Shown piece after piece: positions 46,063-55,397 of a stretch of DNA of 64,000 nt (the first letter of the stretch is position 1; each line of letters starts with the position of its first letter). The notes under the pieces were generated by a model. That model worked only from the letters and a program-made list of their open reading frames with translations, was not told where the DNA came from and ran no database searches. Made by a program: the position numbers and the translations under genes. The stretch comes from Dehalococcoidia bacterium (GTDB lineage Bacteria > Chloroflexota > Dehalococcoidia > SpSt-223). The stretch spans positions 513,008 to 577,007 of the forward strand of contig JANWZD010000001.1 in NCBI GenBank assembly GCA_025054935.1, given 5' to 3'.

Positions 46063-48639
46063 CCGGGCGCGGCCGCGAGGCAGCCCAATCCCGCGGAGCC
46101 GCCGGGCGGCGATGTCGAAGACGAAGAGGACGAGCGCACCCCCGAGCAGCCACGGCCAGAGCGGCATCCACCGCAGCCCGGGCGGGCGCCCGGTGTCGGC
46201 AAACGCCATCGCGGGGTCCGCAATCTGCCGGCCTCCGGTCACGCCGCTCAGCCGGTTCAGCAGGCGATCATTCGGCGCGAGCGAGCGGGCCTCGGGGTCC
46301 GCGACCGCAACAAAGCCGGCGAGTTCATTCCGCTCGGGCAGGCCGGCGCGGGCAATGCGGACGCGCACCTCATGGGCGCCCGCTTCCTCAGCGGTGAACT
46401 GGACCCGATACCGCCCCGGCGCCTCCTGCCGCAGCAGGAAGAGACGAGCCGTTCCCGAGGGGGCGATGACGGTCGCCTCGACATCAGCGAGGTCGACGAA
46501 CTGGCCATCGTCGGTGAGCGCATCCACCGTCAGCGTGACGTGCAGCGCTTCGGTCTCCGCGCGCACGCTCACCCCGAGCTCCGCGGGCACCCCCATCGCG
46601 TAGCGCACAATCTGGCCCCAGAAGCGCGCTCGTTCTGGCCACGTCGCAAACTCGCCTGCCCAGTCGTCCTGCAGCCCGGATGTCCAAGCGATAGTTCGGC
46701 CGTTGCCATACTGCCAATGCGCAAGCAGCGGGTCGCCGGAGGGCGAGATGAGCACCGTCTCTGCGGCATCGCGCGGCGTTGTCACCGCGTAGGTCGCGAG
46801 CGTCGGCAGCTGAGCAGGCACAAACGACCGGAGCGCCGGGCTCGGAGCGACATACTGCGGCTGGATTCGTCCTTGGGCGGTCGTCGCGCCCATGGCGATC
46901 GACGTCTCCTTCGCGACAATCCGAGGGATGTCGCGCACGCGCTCGGTGAAGTAATACCGGCCGCCGCCCTCCCGACCAAGGCGGCTCATCAGTTCGGTAT
47001 CGGAGTCCGCGCCGACAGCAACGGCAGAGATCGTGATCTTCGCCGCCCGCGCCTCGCGCAGCAGCCGGTCGTAGTCGCCCGAAGGCGCCTGCCCATCCGA
47101 GAGCAGCAGCACATGCTTGTAGCGCGCCTCGGTAGCGCGAATGCCGTGAACGGCGCGTTCAAGCGCGGGGAAGATCTCGGTCCCGCCATCTGCTTGGATG
47201 CTGGTGATGCGCGCCTGGATCGCGGGCACCCCCCGGTTGTCGGACACCCGCTGCGGCGGCACAAGCCAGCGGTGGTTGGAGTCGAAGACGACGATCGCGA
47301 TGATGTCGTCATCGCGGAGCATATCGACCGCAAGCAGGGCCGCTTCTTTAGCCATCTGCATCTTGGTGACGCCGTCACTCCGCAAGTCCATACTGCCCGA
47401 CTTATCGATAACCAGTGCCAGCCCAAAGGTGCCTTCTTCCGGCTTCGGAGGGATGTCGGCGTGCATCGGGAGCAGTTCGCCCAGCAGGTGCGACCCATAG
47501 TCCCCGAGGGCAAAGCTATTGGGGCCGCCCACAATGACAAGACCCTTGCCGAGGTCGCGCACGAACGCTTGGATCGTCCGTTGCTGGTCGAGCGTCAGGG
47601 AAGTCGCCGCGACGTTGACGAGCGCGATCGCGTCGAACTGGCGGAGGGGAGCAACGTTCGGCGGCACCGTCGTCGAAAGGCGCACCTCGGTCTGCAGTCC
47701 GTCCGCCCGCAGCATTTCGTTCAGCCGCGCCGCCTCGCCGGGCCGGTCTTCGTAGAGGAGGACACTCCCTGGCGGCTTGACCGCATAGAACCCTGCCGCC
47801 GCGAGCGCTTGGGCTGCCCCCTGGGAAACCCGCGCCTCAAGGCGGTGGAAACCGAGCCCTTCTGCGACAAGGGGAATGACATACTGCGTCGTTCCAGCGC
47901 GGAGCCGCACTGGCTGATCAGCGACAAGGCGGCCATCGAGCAAGAGCGCAAGCCGGCCATCGCCCGCCGCCGCCGACTCAATCTGGACCGAGACATCGAA
48001 CGGATCCCCCTCCCGCAGCAGCGCGGGGGCTTCAACTTGGCGGATCACAAGCCCGCTTGCGGGGAGCGTCGGCTTGACTACATCAACAACGATGCCGTTC
48101 GCTGCCAGCCCGGCCATCACTTGCTCGGCCGAGCCGAGGTTCTCCCAGCCGTCGGAAAGCACAACCAGCCGGCGAACGCCGCCCGCGGGGAGCATCGCTT
48201 GCCCGAGGCGCAGCGCGGCCGCGAGGTCGGTCCGGTCGTCGCGCGGGAGGGCGGCAACGCGGAAATCGCGCGCCTTGCCGAGCGGCTGGAGAACAACCGG
48301 CTCGCGGCCGAAAGCGACAACGCCCGCTTGGTCCTCTGGTCCCATCCGTTCGAGCGCTTGGCGCACCCATGCCGACGCCGCCGCTTGGAACCCTGCTGTC
48401 GAGGCGGAGCTATCGATGAGAAAAATCGTCGCTTTCGGTCCCCCCGGCGCACGCCACTGCAGGTCTGCCAGCGCGAGAACAACCAGCGCCACCACGACTG
48501 AGCGCAGCGCCAGCACCAGAAAGCGGCGCCCGACTGAGGTGAACGTGAGCCGCCGGTAGCCCAGCCAGATCATCGGCACCAGCGCGAGCAGGAGCAGCAG
48601 CGCCCACGGAGCGCCGACCTGGAGAGGACCAACCGTCAT
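46057..48639 (-). CDS. Membrane protein with two von Willebrand A domains and GATase-like middle
   Basis: An 860-aa protein with two N-terminal membrane helices, a first vWA (IFLIDSSAST, a DxSxS metal site), a glutamine-amidotransferase-like part (LVIVGGPNSFALGDYGSHLL), a second vWA (LALVIDKSGSMD ... LLLSDGQAPSGD), a beta-rich module and a C-terminal helix (WLLGGALVLFVFDIAAR). This architecture recurs in BatA/BatB-like clusters. Such proteins assemble or fold partners at the membrane; the client is unknown. ATG 48639 overlaps the upstream stop as ATGA. Confidence 0.85.
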   Translation of the reverse strand: MTVGPLQVGAPWALLLLLALVPMIWLGYRRLTFTSVGRRFLVLALRSVVVALVVLALADLQWRAPGGPKATIFLIDSSASTAGFQAAASAWVRQALERMGPEDQAGVVAFGREPVVLQPLGKARDFRVAALPRDDRTDLAAALRLGQAMLPAGGVRRLVVLSDGWENLGSAEQVMAGLAANGIVVDVVKPTLPASGLVIRQVEAPALLREGDPFDVSVQIESAAAGDGRLALLLDGRLVADQPVRLRAGTTQYVIPLVAEGLGFHRLEARVSQGAAQALAAAGFYAVKPPGSVLLYEDRPGEAARLNEMLRADGLQTEVRLSTTVPPNVAPLRQFDAIALVNVAATSLTLDQQRTIQAFVRDLGKGLVIVGGPNSFALGDYGSHLLGELLPMHADIPPKPEEGTFGLALVIDKSGSMDLRSDGVTKMQMAKEAALLAVDMLRDDDIIAIVVFDSNHRWLVPPQRVSDNRGVPAIQARITSIQADGGTEIFPALERAVHGIRATEARYKHVLLLSDGQAPSGDYDRLLREARAAKITISAVAVGADSDTELMSRLGREGGGRYYFTERVRDIPRIVAKETSIAMGATTAQGRIQPQYVAPSPALRSFVPAQLPTLATYAVTTPRDAAETVLISPSGDPLLAHWQYGNGRTIAWTSGLQDDWAGEFATWPERARFWGQIVRYAMGVPAELGVSVRAETEALHVTLTVDALTDDGQFVDLADVEATVIAPSGTARLFLLRQEAPGRYRVQFTAEEAGAHEVRVRIARAGLPERNELAGFVAVADPEARSLAPNDRLLNRLSGVTGGRQIADPAMAFADTGRPPGLRWMPLWPWLLGGALVLFVFDIAARRLRGIGLPRGRARK

Positions 48640-50447
48640 GTCGCTCGCCTCCGGAGATAGAGCGCCCATTCAACGAGGAGGAGGAAGAGGACGCCGGCAA
48701 CAAGATACGGCCAGAACTCAATCCCCTCTTCGCTGAGGCGGCCAACGGGGAGCGCGGCCGACGGCAGCGGCGGCTCCACGCTCACTTGGCGCGGCGCGAT
48801 GTCGGACTCACTCTCGCTGGCGACATTGACTGCGAACAGCGCGAGAGGATCCGCGCCGAGTCGGCGGAGCTGATAGAGCCCGGCGCGTTCCGTCGCGTCG
48901 GTGAGCGCGAGATCGGCGGCCGGCTGGCGACGGCCATCCGGACCGACAAGGTCGCCCTGCAAGCCGCTCGGCAGCCGGACGGCTGTCCCCGGCTCCACCG
49001 ATTCGGCAGGCGCCGAGAGCAGCCAATCGACCGCATTCGCAATCAGCGCCGGAAAGGCGACCAGCTTGGGCAAGTTCGACGCTGCCGGGTCAAACCCGAG
49101 GATGACGACGCGCCGTCCCTCCCGTTCGCCTTCCAAGATGAGCGGACCGTCCATCCCTCGCACCACTGGCGCCGCCCACGGCGGAACGGTAAGCTGCGCT
49201 ACGCGGCCGAATTCCGCAGGACCCAAGTCAACTCCCGCCACGATGGCACTCGCAGGGTCGACGCCGACCGCGAAAGATGGGGAACTGAAGCGCGCCTCGG
49301 CAAGCCACGAGCCAACCGGCGGGTTGACAATCAGCACGGGCGTCGCAGGCAAAGCCGGCGGGAGGTAGCCGTCGAAGACGACGATCGCCGCGTTGCCGGG
49401 CCCGCTGTACTGGTCTGGGGCGCGTTCCCGCAGCGTCAACTGCGGAAGCGCGCGCAGCGCCCGCCGCATCAGTTCGGGCGCAGCCGAGACTAGAAGCGCC
49501 TCGTACTCGCCGGGCTGGGCAATCACCACCTCCGCCCGGTCATCAGCGGCGAGAAGATCGCTCCCCAGCAGCTGAACGCTGAAAACGCGCGTACCGACGG
49601 GAGGATCAAAGATGAGGTCTACCGTTCCGCGGGCGCCAAGACGAACGACCTGCTCCCGGACGAGGAGTCCATCGCCGACGGCCCGAACCGTTCGCTCCAC
49701 CGGACGAGAAGCGAAGTTCGCCACGCGGACGAAGACCGCCGAGCGGGCAGCGCCGCCCAGCGGCCGGCGGACGCCGATCTGGACGATCGCCTGGTTCTCG
49801 CCGCTGCTCCCGACGAGGACAACCGAGCTTGAGGCCGGGATCGCGGGCAGCGGACCGGAAAAGGCGCCATCGCTGAACAGGACGACCGATGCCGTGGCGG
49901 CCGGCCACGAGGCGGCAATCGCGCCCGCGAGGAGCCACGCCGTGCGCAGGTCAGCAGCGCCATCCGACGGCGGGATCGCCTCGATCGCTGCCTGAGCCGC
50001 GCCGGACTCCCGCGTCATCACTTCAAGCGACGCCCGCGGGCCGGCGCGAATGACCGCGATCATCGTTTCCGGGCCGGCGCTGGCGGCGCGCTCGCGGGCG
50101 CGGGCCTTTGCTTCGGCAAGCCGAGAGGGGGCTCCATCGGTGGCGTTCATCGAGGCCGAGGCGTCGACGACCAAAACGAGGAGGCGGGAAGGAGGCGTTG
50201 TCCTCTCCCAGAACGGCCGCGCGAGGGCGAGCGTCCCAACCAGCACGATCAGCAGCTGGAGCAGAAGCAGGACCGTGAGGGGCGGCCGGCGAAGGCGCGT
50301 CCGCATCTCGAGGTCTTGCGCCAAGTTCCGCCAGAGCAGAACGCTGCTGACCGGTTCGCGCCGACGGTGGGCCCGGATCAGGTAGAGGAGGATGATGAGC
50401 GGGATGAGCCCAAGAAAGGCGAGCAGCGCCGGCGCGAGCAGCGTCAC
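48636..50447 (-). CDS. BatA-like membrane protein with vWA domain
   Basis: 603 aa: a BatA N-terminal domain with two membrane helices (LALLGLIPLIILLYLI-like start, LRRPPLTVLLLLQLL), a vWA domain with LVVDASASMN metal site, a beta-rich periplasmic region and a C-terminal helix (WPYLVAGVLFLLLVEWALYL). It is the third gene of the four-gene operon, with GTGA and ATGA overlaps on each side, indicating equal-ratio translation. It probably forms a membrane complex with the 860-aa protein. Confidence 0.87.
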   Translation of the reverse strand: MTLLAPALLAFLGLIPLIILLYLIRAHRRREPVSSVLLWRNLAQDLEMRTRLRRPPLTVLLLLQLLIVLVGTLALARPFWERTTPPSRLLVLVVDASASMNATDGAPSRLAEAKARARERAASAGPETMIAVIRAGPRASLEVMTRESGAAQAAIEAIPPSDGAADLRTAWLLAGAIAASWPAATASVVLFSDGAFSGPLPAIPASSSVVLVGSSGENQAIVQIGVRRPLGGAARSAVFVRVANFASRPVERTVRAVGDGLLVREQVVRLGARGTVDLIFDPPVGTRVFSVQLLGSDLLAADDRAEVVIAQPGEYEALLVSAAPELMRRALRALPQLTLRERAPDQYSGPGNAAIVVFDGYLPPALPATPVLIVNPPVGSWLAEARFSSPSFAVGVDPASAIVAGVDLGPAEFGRVAQLTVPPWAAPVVRGMDGPLILEGEREGRRVVILGFDPAASNLPKLVAFPALIANAVDWLLSAPAESVEPGTAVRLPSGLQGDLVGPDGRRQPAADLALTDATERAGLYQLRRLGADPLALFAVNVASESESDIAPRQVSVEPPLPSAALPVGRLSEEGIEFWPYLVAGVLFLLLVEWALYLRRRAT

Positions 50448-51373
50448 AGGAGGATCCTCCGCTTCCGGAGCTCGGTGACGACTAGGGTCTCGAGCGGCGT
50501 TGCGGTGCTCACCTGGGAGAAGGAGACGCCGAGTTCAGCACAGACCTGCGCTATCTCCGCGGTCCACGCTGCCAGCCGGCGCTGGTATTCGCGCACCACC
50601 GCCTCGCTCAGCGTTACCTCGACGATCTCTCCGGTCTCCCGGTCGATAAGTTCGACATCACCTGTCGGCGTTGGCTGGAGTTCTTGGGGCGCGAGCACCT
50701 GCAGGACGATGACCTCCACCCGGTCGGCGCGCAGCCGCTCAATGCCGGCGCGAAAGCCGGATGGGGAGAGCAAGTCCGAAACGAGAATGGCGACCCCATG
50801 CGGCTGGCCGAGCTGAGCGTAGCGACGGAGCGCAGCGTTCAAGTCAGTCGTTCCGGCCGCGTTCATCGCATCGAGGAAGCTGAGGAGACGATGAATGCGG
50901 TCCTTGCCGCGGAGCGGACCAGCACGCTCGACCACGTCATACGTCAGCGCGCTGAGCGAGACGCGATCGAGGCGGCTGAGCGCAATGTAGCCGAGCGCTG
51001 CCACGAGCCGCTTGGCATACCCCAGCTTGTTCGGCTGGCCGTACTCCATCGAGCGGCTGGCATCGAGGAGGAGGTGGACGTCGACATCTTCCCGCGCTTC
51101 CGACAGCCGCACAAAGAGGGCATCCATTCGCCCATAGAGGTTCCAGTCGATGCGGCGAAAATCATCGCCGGGAGCGTAGGGCCGATAATCGGCGAACTCG
51201 ACGGAGTTCGAGCGGGTCAGGCCGCGGTGTTCCCCGCTCAGGCCGGGCCGAGCGACGCGGCGAACAAGGAGGGCAAGCTGCTCGAGCGAGCGCAGAAACC
51301 CCTCGTCGCCCAGCAGCGTCCGCTGGCTGTCGACGCTGTCGGACCGCCGAACGGTCGGCGCTGGAGTGGTCAC
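50444..51373 (-). CDS. DUF58 domain protein
   Basis: A 309-aa soluble DUF58 protein: GLTRSNSVEFADYRPYAPGDDFRRIDWNLYGR is the family signature and HLLLDASRSMEYG a vWA-like metal site. DUF58 proteins are normally encoded beside a MoxR AAA+ ATPase and vWA membrane proteins. The vWA partners are here, but no moxR is seen in this operon. Overlaps both neighbours by 4 bases. Confidence 0.9.
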   Translation of the reverse strand: MTTPAPTVRRSDSVDSQRTLLGDEGFLRSLEQLALLVRRVARPGLSGEHRGLTRSNSVEFADYRPYAPGDDFRRIDWNLYGRMDALFVRLSEAREDVDVHLLLDASRSMEYGQPNKLGYAKRLVAALGYIALSRLDRVSLSALTYDVVERAGPLRGKDRIHRLLSFLDAMNAAGTTDLNAALRRYAQLGQPHGVAILVSDLLSPSGFRAGIERLRADRVEVIVLQVLAPQELQPTPTGDVELIDRETGEIVEVTLSEAVVREYQRRLAAWTAEIAQVCAELGVSFSQVSTATPLETLVVTELRKRRILL

Positions 51374-52980
51374 CGGCCCACTGAAGTGAAGTAGGAGCGC
51401 ACCGAAACGCGGCGCTCCGGAGAGACGAGCGTTGTATCCGCCGGACTGACCACCGGCTCGGTCGGCTGCGCCACCCCAACCCCCGCCGCCGGGCGAACCG
51501 TGGTGAGAATACTGCCTCGCTGCTCGCCCTCGCCGTCCGACGGCCGAAGCTCGCCTCCCGCGTCCGGCGACTCGAGCTGCAGCAGCCGCCCGCTGACGCC
51601 AAGCCGGTCGTCGCTTCTCCCCTCAAACTGCGGCAGTTCGCCCGAGCGCTGGTTGCCGACCCCTTGCTGCTGGGGTGCCCGCTGCCCCGGGAGCGCTTCT
51701 TGGCCTCCGGAGCCGGGGCGGTTCTGGCCGGGCATCGTTCCGGGTTGGGACCCGCGCGCCGAGGAGTCGCCCGACTGCTGCCCGCTGGCGGAGAGCTGCC
51801 CTCCTTGGGCCTCCATTCCCCCGCGGTCGCCACCCGCTTGGCTGTCGTTCAGCCCAAGCTCCCGACGCGCTTGGTCGAGCCGGCTTTGCGCCCGGCCGAG
51901 CTCACTTTGCGACACGACGTCCCGGCCGGCCATCCCCACCTGATCGCTGAGGTTGCGCATGGCGCGGTCGATCTCCTGATAGTCCCCGCGGTTCAACGCT
52001 TGCGCAGCGCGACGGAGAGCGTCGCGCAGGGCAGGGTTCTGCTGGGTCTGCTGCGCCGCTCGCTCAAGGGCTTGGGCCAACTCGCGCCGTGCCTGCGGCG
52101 AAAGCTGGTCGGATTCGCGCGCCAACTGGTTGAGCAGGTCGCCCGCAAGGCTATACTCGCCCCGATCGATCGCTCCGGCAACATCCTGGGCCGTCGTGGT
52201 TTGGCGCAGCTGGTCGGCGAGCGCCTGCAAGTTCTGCTGCTGGCGAGTGCTCGCCTCGATGCGAGCGTTCAGGCGGGCAGCCGCCTCGTTCAGTTGCCGC
52301 TGCGCCTCGGCCGGGTCGATCTGGCGCTCTTGGGCGCGCCGGCGGGTCTCCTCGATGCTGCCGAGGATGTCGTTGACATTGTTCTCGCGGAGGTCGCTGG
52401 TGACCGGCGCTGCCGCCGGCTCGGGCCCGGCTCCGCCCCCGAAGGGAGCGCGGACGAGGGCGGAGAGGTCGGGCAGCGTCACCCACGTGACCAGCGCTAC
52501 GAGCACCGCAGCGACGGCAACGGCGAGATCGCGCCGGGAGACGAGCGGGCCGACCGCCTCTGCTGGACGCCGATTGGCAAGCAGCGCGCCCGTGTCGGCG
52601 ATCTGAAGCTCCGCCAACTCTCCGCGGTGTGCCCCCTCCACGAGTTCGAGCGCCGTCCCGAGCCGCTCTTGCAGCTTCAACGAGCGGTCTGCCGCGCGCG
52701 CAGCATCGGCAGGGGAAGGACGGCTCCGAACGGCAGCGATAACGCCGCCGACAGCCGTCATGCCTGCAAGGAGCAGAAGCGCATCGGCCGCGCCGAACGC
52801 GCCGAGGGAAGCGAACCAGCGCGCGATCAGCAGCAGCCCCGCCACTGCCGCGACCGTGCGCAGCGCGCGCTCGAGGGCCCGCTTGCCCCACAGCCGCGCT
52901 CGCAGCACGCCGACGAAGAGAAGCAGCCGTTCTCGCTCGGGGTCGAGACGACGACTTGGCGAAGAGGCGAGGGCGACCAT
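51370..52980 (-). CDS. DUF4175-like membrane protein with long helical/low-complexity domain
   Basis: A 536-aa first gene of the vWA operon. Three membrane helices (about 42-60, 64-84 and 150-172), a long charged, Gln-rich helical region (about 205-360) with repeated LARESDQLSPQARRELAQALERA-like elements, then a Gly/Gln/Ser-rich tail. The layout is that of DUF4175-like proteins found beside DUF58/vWA genes. Role unknown. ATG 52980 has GGAGGGAAA immediately upstream; a -10 TACACT lies at 53017-53012. Confidence 0.72.
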   Translation of the reverse strand: MVALASSPSRRLDPERERLLLFVGVLRARLWGKRALERALRTVAAVAGLLLIARWFASLGAFGAADALLLLAGMTAVGGVIAAVRSRPSPADAARAADRSLKLQERLGTALELVEGAHRGELAELQIADTGALLANRRPAEAVGPLVSRRDLAVAVAAVLVALVTWVTLPDLSALVRAPFGGGAGPEPAAAPVTSDLRENNVNDILGSIEETRRRAQERQIDPAEAQRQLNEAAARLNARIEASTRQQQNLQALADQLRQTTTAQDVAGAIDRGEYSLAGDLLNQLARESDQLSPQARRELAQALERAAQQTQQNPALRDALRRAAQALNRGDYQEIDRAMRNLSDQVGMAGRDVVSQSELGRAQSRLDQARRELGLNDSQAGGDRGGMEAQGGQLSASGQQSGDSSARGSQPGTMPGQNRPGSGGQEALPGQRAPQQQGVGNQRSGELPQFEGRSDDRLGVSGRLLQLESPDAGGELRPSDGEGEQRGSILTTVRPAAGVGVAQPTEPVVSPADTTLVSPERRVSVRSYFTSVGR

Positions 52981-53068
52981 TTTCCCTCCGAAGCGGGCGC
53001 GGCGTAGGGAAAGTGTAGCCTACCCGACGCAAGGGCGTGAGGTTTTGCGTCCGCTTTGTAATAGCGCC

Positions 53069-53590
53069 TCAGCGGGATGGAGGTTTCGGGAGGTCGGTCG
53101 AAACTACGCTGGGCCCCGCCCGGGCAACTGCGGCGAGCGTTCCTGCCCCAATGACGATGCCGCCGCAGAGGGCCAGCAGCGCGATGGCGCTCATGACGAG
53201 GAGCGTGTCACGCGCGCGGCGTGGCCGCAGCGCCAGCGGCAGCGTGGCGACGCCGAGGAACAGCGCGCTCCCCGCAAGGGCGAGCGCCGGCAGCGTGTTC
53301 CAAGGGGTGAGCGCCATGACCGCAACCGCAACGACGATCGCGGCGAGGTCGGTTGTCCAAGCGGCGACCCAGTCGGCCCGAGAACGGGCACGCACGCGGC
53401 GGAGCGTCGTGCCGACATCACCGATGACCGCGCCGCTGGCAGAGAACAGGAGGCCGAGGAGCAGCGCCGAGCCGATGAGGCGGAGGTCGGCTCGGCCGCG
53501 CGCAAGCTCGACGACAATGACAAGCAGACCGAAGGCGAGCGGCCAGCTCGCGGCGATGACCCCGAGTTCGCGTGCGACGACCGCGATCAT
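53069..53590 (-). CDS. Small integral membrane protein of unknown function
   Basis: 173 aa with about five hydrophobic helices (GVIASWPLAFGLLVIVVEL-like, LIGSALLLGLLFSASGAVIG, LAAIVVAVAVMAL, ALALAGSALFLGVATLPLAL, LLVMSAIALLALCGGIVIG) and basic cytoplasmic loops. No family recognised. ATG 53590 has GAAGGGA upstream; the frame continues to 53746 without a ribosome site. It lies 88 bases before the vWA operon on the same strand. Confidence 0.65.
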   Translation of the reverse strand: MIAVVARELGVIAASWPLAFGLLVIVVELARGRADLRLIGSALLLGLLFSASGAVIGDVGTTLRRVRARSRADWVAAWTTDLAAIVVAVAVMALTPWNTLPALALAGSALFLGVATLPLALRPRRARDTLLVMSAIALLALCGGIVIGAGTLAAVARAGPSVVSTDLPKPPSR

Positions 53591-53791
53591 GGTTCCCTTC
53601 TCTTGGCCGGCTGCGGGAAGCGGCGCCCCCTGCGTGCGGTATGATGAAGCAGAGCGCGAAGATGAGACGAGCGCGTCGGGCCGCAACCGGCACCGGCGCT
53701 GCGAGCGCGCAGGGTCGTGCGCGACGTGCTTGCCGGGTAGAATCAAGATGACCCGTACTTTGCGGAGCGCCGATCACGAAGGAGGCACGGC

Positions 53792-54238
53792 GTGGCCGAC
53801 ACTTCTTCTCCCCCTCCCGATCCGCTGCAGGCGTGGCGCGCCATGCGCGACGCCGCAACCGAGCGCTGGGCGAAGGCGATGACCGAGCTCGTCGGAAGCG
53901 AAGCGTTTGCGCGCACGCTCGGCGCCTCGATCGATGCCTACCTCGCGACCGCAGCGCCGCTTCAGAAGGCGATCGGGGAGTATATGGAGGCAACGCTCGC
54001 GCAGCTGAACATGCCGAGCCGAGAAGATGTCTTGGGCGTGGCGCGGCGGCTCACCAACGTTGAGACGCGGCTCGACGACCTTGATGCGCGGTTGGACGAG
54101 CTTGAGGCGAAGCTCGACAACCTCGACGCGGCGCTTGCGCGTCTGCTCACCGCCCAGCCCGGCGCAGCGCCGGAGGAGCAGCCGTCCTCGCCGCCCCGCC
54201 GATCGGCACGGCGATCAGCGAAGGAGACCGGCGAATGA
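53792..54238 (+). CDS. Small PhaE/PhaR-like PHA synthase subunit
   Basis: A 148-aa partner of PhaC. Residues 1-75 are helical (WRAMRDAATERWAKAMTELV, AFARTLGASIDAYLATAAPLQ), then MPSREDVLGVARRLTNVE begins a perfect heptad coiled coil to about 115, and a basic tail follows. The MP-(S/T)-R-(E/S)-D-V start of the coil is shared with PhaE and phasin C-termini. It is much shorter than PhaE of class III synthases and nearer PhaR in size. GTG 53792 has GAAGGAGG upstream. The stop overlaps phaC (ATGA), so the two are coupled. Confidence 0.72.
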   Translation: MADTSSPPPDPLQAWRAMRDAATERWAKAMTELVGSEAFARTLGASIDAYLATAAPLQKAIGEYMEATLAQLNMPSREDVLGVARRLTNVETRLDDLDARLDELEAKLDNLDAALARLLTAQPGAAPEEQPSSPPRRSARRSAKETGE

Positions 54239-55338
54239 CCATCAACCCACAGCCTCCGTTCAGCGCTGAAGCGCTCGAACGGTTCCGCGCCGAGATCGAA
54301 CGGCTTGCCCGCGGGATGGAGCGGGGCGCGCAGTTGGCGACAGGGAAGCTCCGCCCCAAGATCGCGCAGACGCCGAAAGAGGCGATCTGGCGGCTGAATA
54401 AGACGACGCTCTATCACTACTACCCGCAGGCACCCGCGGAGAAGCGCCACCGTGTCCCCCTGCTGCTCGTCTTCGCGCTGATCAACCGGCCGTATATCTT
54501 CGACCTCCGGCCGGGAAACAGCTTTGTTGAGTTCATGCTCCAGCAGGGCTACAACGTCTACCTTCTCGACTGGGGCACCGCTGGGCCCGAAGATAAAGAC
54601 CTGCGCCTCGAGGACTATGCGCTCGATCTCTTGCCGCGCGCGATCCGCAAGCTGAAGGCGCATTCCGGCTCGAAAGAGTTCACGCTGCTCGGGTGGTGCA
54701 TCGGCGCCACTCTCGTCACCATTTACGCGGCGCTCCGCCAGCACGAGGGACTGAAAAACCTTATTCTCCTGACCGCCCCGCTCGACTTCTCAGACCGGTC
54801 CGCAGTGCCCTACAGCATCTGGCTCGACAGCGAATATTTCGACATCGACGGCTTGCTGAGTGCAGTCGATAACATGCCCGGCGAGATGATCGACTGGGGC
54901 AATAAGATGCTCAAGCCGTACGAGAATTTCGTCGGAAACTACGTCCGGCTCTGGGAAAACCTCGACAATCCGAGCGCTGTTGAGTCGTGGCAGGCGATGA
55001 ATGCCTGGGTGACCGACCTCACCCCCTTCGCCGGCGCCGCATTCCGAGAGTGGGTCGTCTGGTTTTACCGCGAGAACCGGTTGATGAACGGCACGCTCCA
55101 GATGAAAGGGCAGACGGTGGACGTCTCGAAGATCACGGTGCCCCTGCTCAACGTCATCGCGACCGCCGACCATATCGTGCCGAACGCCCAGTCGCTCTCG
55201 ATCATGGAGCGGGTCGGCAGCACCGACAAAAAGCTGCTCGCCGTTCAGGGCGGGCATATCGGGATCATGGCTGGGAGCAACGCCCGCAAACGCACTTGGC
55301 CTCAGATTGATGAGTGGCTTGCTCCCCGCTCCGACTAG
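54235..55338 (+). CDS. phaC: Poly(3-hydroxyalkanoate) synthase, class III/IV-like PhaC
   Basis: Polymerises 3-hydroxyacyl-CoA into storage polyester. The 367-aa length fits class III/IV. The lipase-like box is GWCIGA with the nucleophile Cys at 155; Asp 312 (ATADHIVP) and His 341 (QGGHIG) complete the triad. LINRPYIFDLRPGNSFVEFMLQQG and VYLLDWGTAGPED are conserved family blocks. Translational overlap with the small subunit gene suggests a fixed heteromer. Confidence 0.93.
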   Translation: MTINPQPPFSAEALERFRAEIERLARGMERGAQLATGKLRPKIAQTPKEAIWRLNKTTLYHYYPQAPAEKRHRVPLLLVFALINRPYIFDLRPGNSFVEFMLQQGYNVYLLDWGTAGPEDKDLRLEDYALDLLPRAIRKLKAHSGSKEFTLLGWCIGATLVTIYAALRQHEGLKNLILLTAPLDFSDRSAVPYSIWLDSEYFDIDGLLSAVDNMPGEMIDWGNKMLKPYENFVGNYVRLWENLDNPSAVESWQAMNAWVTDLTPFAGAAFREWVVWFYRENRLMNGTLQMKGQTVDVSKITVPLLNVIATADHIVPNAQSLSIMERVGSTDKKLLAVQGGHIGIMAGSNARKRTWPQIDEWLAPRSD

Positions 55339-55397
55339 CTCGCGCCCACACTGTATCTCGTCGCCGGGACTGCGCCGGCCCAAGGAGAGCCTCGTTC

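Noticed and set aside
46372-48501. 709-codon plus-strand open frame over the vWA gene
   Set aside because: Antisense shadow of a protein with two vWA metal sites and coupled start; no ribosome site or family features.
54235-55338. Ordinary lipase or depolymerase identity for the alpha/beta hydrolase
   Set aside because: The nucleophile is Cys, not Ser, and flanking blocks plus the coupled small subunit fit PHA synthase.
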